45,314 bases of DNA, from NCBI RefSeq assembly GCF_937903345.1, contig NZ_CALCZQ010000043.1, positions 1 through 45,314 of the forward strand, given 5' to 3'. The notes beneath the pieces were generated by a model that was not told the DNA's origin, made no database searches, and was given only the letters and a program-made list of their open reading frames with translations. This document shows, in pieces, positions 41,001 through 45,314 of this stretch. The DNA is from an uncultured Emticicia sp. (GTDB lineage: Bacteria > Bacteroidota > Bacteroidia > Cytophagales > Spirosomataceae). Position 1 is the stretch's first letter, and every line of letters starts with the position of its first letter. The position numbers and the translations under genes were made by a program.

Positions 41001-42285
41001 TTGCTAAAATTCCTGTACTATCTACTTTTCTAAAACTTGGATTATCATTCAACTTATCGTAAAGAGGGGTTGCTTTGTTATCAGCTATATTATATTTTTC
41101 ATTTGCATTTGGTAGTTCTCCTAAATCTGTAAATGCCGTTAGGTTTCGCATTGACTCAATATTGTTTGTTCGGTTGGTAACATAAACCTCCAAACGAGTA
41201 ATTTTGACATTAGAAAGAACTAAAGGGAGGTTTTTAAGTGATTTTTCGTAATTCTCTCTAAAGAATTGAGACAAAAAGAAGTGCCTATTTTGTTCATAGT
41301 TATCACAACGCACCTCAAAAGTTCGACTTTGTTGACCTCCGTTTAATACAATAGATTCGGTTCTGGAACGCTGTTGAGCCACAACGGCAGTTACATCCAG
41401 TTTTCCAAATTTGAACGCAGCTTTTACACCCATCAGGTTTTGCACCCCAGGAATCAATTGACTTTTTACAGGCATACTGATGTTTCCTCCTTCTACTTTT
41501 TGGAGAATATCCTCAGGCTGATTTTTAAAGTTTAACTTTAATTGATTTTCAAAATTGAAGGCAGCTTTTGTATCAAGATTGGTCAAAACGCCCAGTTTAT
41601 CGCCAATTTTTCCATTAAAATTTATATTTATTTGCTCATTAAAGTTGAAAAGTGTTTGTTTTCTTTGAATGAGTGGCAAGAAAGGATTATCAATAAACTG
41701 TTTGATAAGTTGGAAATCGAGTGTTACAAATCCATTAGGTTTTAAGTCGGGAAGACTTCCTCCAAATATTCGATCAACTATTGGATTTTTTTCTAGTAAA
41801 GGTTTAAGCCCTCGTCCACTGACTGCACTTTTGCCGTCTTGAAGATTTTCATAATCTCTCATAATGCTTCGACGAATACTAGCGTTTTGAATGCTCGAAT
41901 ATTCGTTGAAGGTAATTGCTTGAGGAACTTTATAATCAATTCTTTTACCTACTTTTTCAATAATTGAGATTTCTTTTGCGTTTGGCGAAAGTTTAAAATC
42001 CGTAATTATATTTTTTGAATCTTTTAAATAAAAAGGCGATTGAGGAACTTTAGCAGCATAACTATTTAAATAGCGATCTTGCCATCGATAACTTTGTCGG
42101 CTACCTGATCGAATTAAAACAGTATCCTTCACTACTAGTGTAAGCGAATCTGTCTTAGGTTTCTCTAAAAGGGCTGTACTTTTCTTACGAATTTGAGCGT
42201 ATAAGTTGTTGTTACTTATCAATTCTAAAAGGCAAAAAAGTAGTAAAAAAGTAACACGATTAATTTTTAATAGCTGTCTGAACAT
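35035..42285 (-). CDS. sprA: SprA, outer membrane translocon of the type IX secretion system
   Basis: A 2416-residue protein with a signal peptide (FLLLFCLLELISNNNLYAQ) and length close to F. johnsoniae SprA (about 2400). By homology it forms the giant 36-strand outer membrane channel through which T9SS cargo passes, together with PorV and Plug. The whole sequence alternates short polar loops with aromatic strands, for example RIEWEKPDLFNTQRRIMLGTRLDYNLNKD (key part EWEKPDLFNTQRRIMLGTR). Near 1175-1210 is an Asn/Ser/Pro-rich linker (NNSPQSNNQSNNVATPANS), probably surface exposed. The C-terminus ends in SFPRTTTTGGLNVRFSLSE. It follows ruvA. No frameshift was seen. Confidence 0.97.
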   Translation of the reverse strand: MFRQLLKINRVTFLLLFCLLELISNNNLYAQIRKKSTALLEKPKTDSLTLVVKDTVLIRSGSRQSYRWQDRYLNSYAAKVPQSPFYLKDSKNIITDFKLSPNAKEISIIEKVGKRIDYKVPQAITFNEYSSIQNASIRRSIMRDYENLQDGKSAVSGRGLKPLLEKNPIVDRIFGGSLPDLKPNGFVTLDFQLIKQFIDNPFLPLIQRKQTLFNFNEQININFNGKIGDKLGVLTNLDTKAAFNFENQLKLNFKNQPEDILQKVEGGNISMPVKSQLIPGVQNLMGVKAAFKFGKLDVTAVVAQQRSRTESIVLNGGQQSRTFEVRCDNYEQNRHFFLSQFFRENYEKSLKNLPLVLSNVKITRLEVYVTNRTNNIESMRNLTAFTDLGELPNANEKYNIADNKATPLYDKLNDNPSFRKVDSTGILASLGLKKGIDYEVLRGAKRLTEREFKYNSELGYISLVSELRNDEILAVAYEYTYNGRTYKVGELTEDYASRAENETIMLKLIKSSTIRNRIKIPDPKNPSKLIVNPMWNLMMKNIYSLGTPGVGKQGFQLRIIYKDDRTGMDTPNLQEGRKLQNIPLIRVMNLDRLNPNNDPQLPDGDGNFDFVEDVTIDTKMGKMIFPVLEPFGKTLKDKFDVDEQMLQEKYVFNELYEATLADAQQVTTKNKFFIRGSLQASNSSEISLPLGASGQSVRIFAGGVQLKEGADYTIEPQLGKIRITNQSILNSARPIRIEWEKPDLFNTQRRIMLGTRLDYNLNKDIHIGATAMTLRESTPGFLTRVAIGQEPVNNTIIGVDLNIRKDSRFLTRMLDALPLIQTKEMSSIQLTAEYAKLIPAVNDKRIGGNAMIDDFESTRNINDLTRQPTRWRPGSTPESFQGSAVNYDYNYRRAKISVYTVDQTTYFSGGFGAGVLPENVTADANNNLYEKAFTPNQIFTGRSLPAFNSSIPLNILDISYFPSERGLYNYNTNLDKETGFLPNPKNNFGSVMRGITADNDFENANTEYLTFWMLNPFADIVRDGSPNGNKRNTKGGKLLFHLGDVSEDFIPDSRNNFENGLLPSGGSSSQPVTTRWGKAPSVQFITDAFDNQTGSREKQDVGLDGLSNAEEKNFPHIKRYLEDIKAKVSTKVYEEIAIDPSGDDFKFFIDADYDTQNKNLLQRFKNYLGVENNSPQSNNQSNNVATPANSVTPDKEDINADNTVNDVENFYEYEIDLRPTKMEVGQGFIVDKVTVPGTEATWYLFRVPVKQFTRKFGDSNGFKSIRFMRTVLTDFEEPVVLRFASLQLESNSYRAYDKNLSTAGLTEVPEPYDAKFKVGVVSIEENGCSDDGQNCNVKEGKTPYVVPPGFIRDQDVTQQQFNIKFNEQSISLGVTNLRDGDSRAVFKNTRVDMLNYKRLRLFIHAENENDSEKEVGGAFIRIGTDLKENYYEIEIPQLKMTRKGAINETDIWPDENAIDIALQELVALKGERNRIAKNTSVLYSKATEDNKFKISVVGNPDLSTVLTIMLGVRNQKSVDESANTFLVWMNELRAFGFDQTSGDAALLAANIKLADLATVTINGNYKGYGFGGVQDKISERSRDNGTGIGIASNIELDKLMPEKWGLKIPFFINFDKQTVKPHFNPLDPDMPLEVALANIADQNQREKYRTLVVDDNTRRGFNFSNVRKIKTKEGSTSHFYDIENFTFTYAQNNVSRSNILIDEYALNQYKGGFTYQFQPKQINWEPFKSKKTLDRPFLYWLNDLNFSPLPTVMAFRTDFDRSFAKTQLRNSDLTTTGIIPMFEKYFLMNRMYDLQWNLTKSILLNYSASMNALIDEPQGDLNTKRKTDSLLTNLKRFGRAKNFSQEMRFTYRLPLDKFFLLDWMTADAKYNNQFNYQAVSFNILDEFNIPFGNTIRNGRDKGVRGKVDFVKLYNKAKYLRFANSPNPVKKRFTRNPGDDENIEVSTSNLTKTFTRLLMSVRGIDYDYSITETSILPGFIPAPRFFGLATENESAPGLKFIMGKQDPFFQVKAGEKGWLSRTTEQTQPFTQTRQKKFSYRTTIEPSKDLRIQINGNMSRGDTYQEYYTADANGSYSAKSPVRNGNYGMSFWGFRTAFQRMSTDSGSNYQYKIFDNMIKYRNQMIENQLTSGNEKYIKNSQDILIPAFFAAYSGKADRARIGFNPFNPNNRKINLPLPNWRIDYSGLANLEPFKRIFSSITINHSYTSNFNVGNYTSSLEYNKTDIAINLAQKGYPLPSTDALNSLGQFIPVFVMSTITIDEKFAPFIGIQFVTKSKISGKFEYNKERRASLNLSNSQIAEYSSDDFVFNFGFRKNGVKLPFRGRDGSVITLKNDLNVQFNLTLRDIKGIQRRLDGDPQPTQGNYNFQVGPRISYQINKRILMNFYIDHLVNRPFVTNFSFPRTTTTGGLNVRFSLSE

Positions 42286-42450
42286 ACAGTTTTAGGAAAT
42301 TTCAAAAGGAGTATCAATAACTAAACGACCAAAACCTTGCCAATATTCTATAAAGACTTAATATTTAGCTTGTTTTTTAGTTTTGAGTAAAATAATAACG
42401 ATGGATGTGTTTTTATGATTTATTATTATGCGTTATTTTAATTGATGTTA

Positions 42451-43044
42451 TTATCTTAGAGCCAGTTTAATAAGCTGTTCAACTGTAATATCATTGCCTT
42501 CACGCTTCAAAATTACGTCGATGCTCTTCTCGGCAGTAGCTCTTGCTATTCCGAGCATTACCAAAGCCGCAAGCGATTCATTTCGAACTTTAGCGTTTTC
42601 AGTATTAAATATATTTGGTGATATACCACTTATTAGGTTGTCTTTTTTCAATTTATCTTTCAGCTCAATTATGGCCCTTTGGGCAGTTTTAAGGCCAATA
42701 CCCTTAATACTTTGTATAGTTTTTACATCTTCGCTTACTAATGCTTGCTTAATTTCTGTAGATGACAAAGATGAAAGCATAACTAATGCAGTACTTGGGC
42801 CTATGCCCGAAACACTGGTAAGGTCTTCAAATAAAACTTTTTCTTCGGCATCGTGAAAACCAAATAAGGTATGAGAATCTTCTCTGATAATCAAAAGGGT
42901 ATGTAGCTTACAACGTTCTCCAGTATTGTGTAAAGCGGCATAAGTTTGTAAAGAAATTTTTATCTGGTATCCAACCCCACTTACGTCAATTATGACGTAT
43001 GATGGGTCCTTATAGGCAAGTTTACCGTCGAGATATGCAATCAT
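42451..43044 (-). CDS. ruvA: Holliday junction DNA helicase subunit RuvA
   Basis: Junction-binding subunit of the RuvABC resolvase machinery. Its 197 residues show the N-terminal OB fold (MIAYLDGKLAYKDPSYVIIDVSGVGYQIKI), the tandem helix-hairpin-helix motifs (SVSGIGPSTALVMLSS and SIKGIGLKTAQRAIIELKDK) and the C-terminal domain III after about 150 (ESLAALVMLGIARATAEKSI) that contacts RuvB. The length and start are normal. It is immediately upstream of sprA (165 bp) on the same strand, matching the arrangement seen in gliding relatives, and the two may share a transcript since no sprA promoter motif was found. Confidence 0.96.
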   Translation of the reverse strand: MIAYLDGKLAYKDPSYVIIDVSGVGYQIKISLQTYAALHNTGERCKLHTLLIIREDSHTLFGFHDAEEKVLFEDLTSVSGIGPSTALVMLSSLSSTEIKQALVSEDVKTIQSIKGIGLKTAQRAIIELKDKLKKDNLISGISPNIFNTENAKVRNESLAALVMLGIARATAEKSIDVILKREGNDITVEQLIKLALR

Positions 43045-43150
43045 AATTGGTTCAGTGTTCTATGCGAAATACGCTCTATTAAGCGTTCGGGGTTAATATC
43101 AATTTATCTTAACTTTAAACAGAGTTTAGATAATATAAAATCTGGTACTA

Positions 43151-43693
43151 TTACTTTATTATATTCAATCTCAAGCCTCCACTCACTTGCGGATTGATAA
43201 AAAAAGGCGATGGTAGTGCCTCTACGTAAAGTCCTGCATCAAAAAAAAATGCCAATGGTTGATCGGGAATTTTTAGCTCAAAACCAGCAGATCCGCTCGG
43301 ACCAAGTGATATTTTTTTAGTGTGGTCTGTTTTTTGTCCCTTTAGGATATCTGCATAATGACTTCTATTATTTATTTGAGCCCCAAATCCGTAATAAACG
43401 TGAGCCCAATCTTTTCTGAAAATTTCAAGTTGCCACAAATAATGTCCTTGAATCATTAAGCCCGCTGTTTTGTATTCTCCAGCATTGTATCTTCTTTGGC
43501 GATTATAAATAAAACCATAAGTTCCAATATTTACATCAAATCCTTTATCTCCATTTTGGAAATATTTTCTTAGATTAAAACCAAGAGGTTCACCAACCCT
43601 AAAACCTACTGCCCAGTTAAAATCATTTTGAGCGAAAGTTTCGGAGTTGGCAGCTAACATTAAGATAGTTGTGCATAAAAGTAGTTTTTTCAT
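43151..43693 (-). CDS. Secreted small beta-rich (outer-membrane-like) protein
   Basis: A 180-residue protein with a signal peptide (MKKLLLCTTILMLAANSETFAQ). The mature part reads as short amphipathic strands with many aromatic residues (NWAVGFRVGEPLGFNLRKYF, DVNIGTYGFIYNRQ, HVYYGFGAQINN, AFFFDAGLYVEALP, QVSGGLRLNIIK) and ends in a hydrophobic strand, suggesting an eight-strand barrel in the outer membrane. I do not recognise a named family. It lies between ruvA and the DUF3299-like gene, all on the minus strand, with a terminator-like hairpin upstream at 43781-43820, so it probably has its own promoter. The function is unknown. Confidence 0.7.
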   Translation of the reverse strand: MKKLLLCTTILMLAANSETFAQNDFNWAVGFRVGEPLGFNLRKYFQNGDKGFDVNIGTYGFIYNRQRRYNAGEYKTAGLMIQGHYLWQLEIFRKDWAHVYYGFGAQINNRSHYADILKGQKTDHTKKISLGPSGSAGFELKIPDQPLAFFFDAGLYVEALPSPFFINPQVSGGLRLNIIK

Positions 43694-43729
43694 TGTTTTT
43701 TTCTAGTATACGAATTGCAAGAATATCCC

Positions 43730-43737
43730 AAAAATAT
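43730..43737 (-). promoter_or_regulatory. Possible -7 element of the secreted beta-rich protein
   Basis: TATTTTTG on minus, about 37 bp ahead of the start. TTTG (plus CAAA at 43752-43755) is 14 bp upstream, shorter than the usual 18-21. Confidence 0.4.
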
Positions 43738-43780
43738 AAAATACTGTCTATCAAACGAAATATTATTAATTTTATTAAAT

Positions 43781-43820
43781 AAAAAAGCGTCTGAATTTGC
43801 ATTCGACGCTATTCATTTTT
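43781..43820 (-). terminator. Terminator after the DUF3299-like gene (probably bidirectional)
   Basis: AGCGTC/GACGCT plus GAAT/ATTC form a 10-bp stem with one bulged T (43786-43810) and loop TTGC. Six T residues follow on the minus strand (A-run 43781-43786), and a T-run is also present on plus at 43815-43821. Confidence 0.75.
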
Positions 43821-43836
43821 TAACGACAGCATATTT

Positions 43837-44289
43837 TTATATTACCAAATCGGTATTTACCAAAATATAATTTAATTCATTAATATCATCAGCATTGAGT
43901 TTCAAAGTCCCTTTTACAGTCACTCTATCATCTGTATTAAAGCGTTTGGTTGATTTTTTGAATTTGATTTGAACAACCGATTCTGGTCCTGCCCCACCAC
44001 AAAAAAAACATGAACTATACGGATTAGCTGAAAGCACATATACGTTGGCATCAACGTCTACTGGAATCATATAGCCTGTCAACAATATTTCTTTGTCTTT
44101 TAGGTTGGCTACTTTTTGGCCGAATGTGGGATAGAGGATAAACATTGATTCCTCGGCACTCCATTTTTTCTTAAAAGTTACATCACGAAGTGTTTCCCAA
44201 GTAATTTTGGTAGGCTCCTCAGCATTGGTAAAAGAAAATAATGATAAGGTGAAAATGCAGAGTATGATTCTCGTCGTCAAATTTTTCAT
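43837..44289 (-). CDS. Secreted DUF3299-like protein with a CxxC motif
   Basis: A 150-residue periplasmic protein with a signal peptide (IILCIFTLSLFSFTNA, then EEPTK). The central motif is ILLTGYMIPVDVDANVYVLS followed by SSCFFCGGAGPESVVQI, where C94 and C97 form a CxxC pair. The overall pattern matches the DUF3299 family, whose members lie next to FtsX-type ABC permeases as here. The permease stop is 42 bp upstream. A structural or metal-linked role for the cysteines is inference; a thiol-exchange role is less likely because the fold is small and beta-rich. It is last in its operon, before a terminator. Confidence 0.78.
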   Translation of the reverse strand: MKNLTTRIILCIFTLSLFSFTNAEEPTKITWETLRDVTFKKKWSAEESMFILYPTFGQKVANLKDKEILLTGYMIPVDVDANVYVLSANPYSSCFFCGGAGPESVVQIKFKKSTKRFNTDDRVTVKGTLKLNADDINELNYILVNTDLVI

Positions 44290-44330
44290 TTTATTGATTT
44301 TGAAAGTGTAAAGTTCTAGAAATAAATCGG

Positions 44331-45314
44331 TTATTCAGTTGCTAATGTTTTTGAAATATTGATTCTGTAAATACCAATTGAGGGTAGGGCGGCAGCTAAA
44401 ACTCCAACTAATAACGCCCCTGCAAATAAATACATTTCGCCGGTTTGTAAACTAAATAGACTCAAATCGAAATGAAATTTCTTGTTTAAAGCAGTTGAAA
44501 TTAAATAGATGCCAATTCTACTCAAAGCAATTCCTGAAATAAAACCAAGCAAAGATAAAAGAATACCTTCTAATAACAACATCAAAAATAATCGAGTTCG
44601 GCTTGCTCCCATAGAAAGCATCAATGCCATTTCGTATTTTCGCTCTTTTAATGAATTGTATAGTGAAACAAATACGCTTATTCCTGAAATAAGCATAATT
44701 ACTGCTGCCAAAAATTGCAAACCTTCAATACCAATCCCCAATAATTCAAATAAACGATTGACCTCGATTGCGGGAACTGCCGCTTGTAATTTTGAATTTT
44801 GGTTAATATTACGTGGCATCGTCATCATACCCATTGGAGAACGAAATTTAATAATTGCACTGGTTATTTCTCGCCTTATAGTGCTATCAGCCGCATTATT
44901 TTCATGGTTTGCATCTTTATGTTCATGAATATTCCAAACACTATTTAAACTTGTCAAAATCAAATTATCAATAACCGAATTATTAAAATCTAAAATTCCG
45001 ACTACCTTATAATCGCTTTGTTCATGTTTTTCACCCTCAGAATCCAGTCCGTGTGAACTGCCAAATGAATCACCAACTTTCAAATTTGCATTTTTTGCGG
45101 TTGAAGCTCCTAATACCACTTCCAAATTGCCCTTAAACATTTTTCCAGAAGCAATTTGGGTCTTAAAATGTTCAAAATATTTTTTGTTTGTACCAACTAT
45201 CCTGTATCCTTGATAATTATCGCCCATAGAAAGTGGGATCATTTCTTTTACCAAAGGGTTTTGAGCAATTGTCACTACATCATCCAAATATATATTTCCA
45301 GTTGGATTATCTAT
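44331..45314 (-). CDS. FtsX/MacB-type ABC transporter permease (N-terminus outside the window)
   Basis: C-terminal 327 residues of a permease; the frame stays open to the window edge (IDNPTGNIYLDD...), so the true start lies beyond 45314, and a TTG at 45285-45287 is only an internal codon. The part seen has the end of the MacB periplasmic domain (about 1-150 of the visible part) and three C-terminal TM segments (FLAAVIMLISGISVFVSLYNSL, LLLEGILLSLLGFISGIAL, YLFAGALLVGVLAAALPSI). The signature YNSLKERKYEMALMLSMGASRTRL is FtsX-like. The periplasmic part has a His-bearing stretch (HEHKDANHEN). The matching ATPase gene probably lies upstream, outside the window. Confidence 0.88.
   Translation of the reverse strand: MDNPTGNIYLDDVVTIAQNPLVKEMIPLSMGDNYQGYRIVGTNKKYFEHFKTQIASGKMFKGNLEVVLGASTAKNANLKVGDSFGSSHGLDSEGEKHEQSDYKVVGILDFNNSVIDNLILTSLNSVWNIHEHKDANHENNAADSTIRREITSAIIKFRSPMGMMTMPRNINQNSKLQAAVPAIEVNRLFELLGIGIEGLQFLAAVIMLISGISVFVSLYNSLKERKYEMALMLSMGASRTRLFLMLLLEGILLSLLGFISGIALSRIGIYLISTALNKKFHFDLSLFSLQTGEMYLFAGALLVGVLAAALPSIGIYRINISKTLATE

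Noticed and set aside
1..45314. CRISPR arrays, tRNA/rRNA genes, prophage or intact insertion sequences
   Set aside because: No regularly spaced repeats, no tRNA-like TTCGA arms with acceptor stems, and no transposase, integrase or phage genes were seen on reading both strands.

Overview
The window looks like an ordinary chromosomal stretch of a Bacteroidota bacterium, most likely of the Cytophagales (Spirosomaceae/Emticicia-like, by gene content and order; this is inference). The DNA is AT-rich. Support comes from a 2416-residue SprA-type translocon of the type IX secretion system (T9SS) in the order ruvA-sprA-gcvH, a GldF-type gliding permease, two tandem DUF4199 membrane proteins, the coiled-coil/zapA/rny order, an archaeal/eukaryotic-type ProS, and promoters of the phylum form TTTG/TTG-N18-21-TAnnTTTG.

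Layout. 1-4.7 kb (minus strand): rny, zapA, a small coiled-coil gene, metZ and a PlsC-type acyltransferase. 4.8-6.6 kb (minus): an M50 membrane protease and a HAD phosphatase. 6.6-8.6 kb is the only decayed-looking part: a C-terminal fragment of an SGNH/acyltransferase-like protein, an orphan small ORF over a locally GC-rich patch, and a small secreted protein. 8.6-12.4 kb (minus): alaS and an alpha/beta hydrolase, the latter divergent from a MerR-type regulator. 12.8-15.9 kb (minus): a FadL/OmpP1-like outer membrane protein and a Ser/Gly-rich lipoprotein. 16.2-18.3 kb (plus): proS and a SlyD-like FKBP. 18.6-20.8 kb: pdxA divergent from a 2-hydroxyacid dehydrogenase. 20.9-26.6 kb (minus): a cytoplasmic papain-like protease with an acidic tail, ybeY overlapping an RND/MMPL exporter, and meaB. 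26.7-28.3 kb (plus): an SDR and a lipoprotein. 28.3-34.4 kb (minus): ispD, queA, a PhzF-like protein, gldF, two DUF4199 proteins and a dihydroorotase-like protein lacking the HxH metal motif. 34.5-43.0 kb (minus): gcvH, sprA, ruvA. 43.1-45.3 kb (minus): a small secreted beta-rich protein, a DUF3299-like secreted CxxC protein, and an FtsX-type permease that runs off the window end.

Most genes are housekeeping: RNA turnover and translation (rny, ybeY, alaS, proS, queA), recombination (ruvA), division (zapA), and cofactor or amino-acid metabolism (metZ, pdxA, ispD, gcvH). The envelope and secretion theme (SprA, GldF, FadL-like barrel, lipoproteins, RND exporter) fits a gliding or surface-protein-secreting lifestyle. 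No CRISPR array, tRNA, rRNA, intact insertion sequence or prophage was seen. The less explained items are a structured intergenic segment near 22.3 kb, the acidic-tailed C1 protease, the metal-motif-less dihydroorotase homologue, and the His-bearing FtsX permease beside the DUF3299-like protein.
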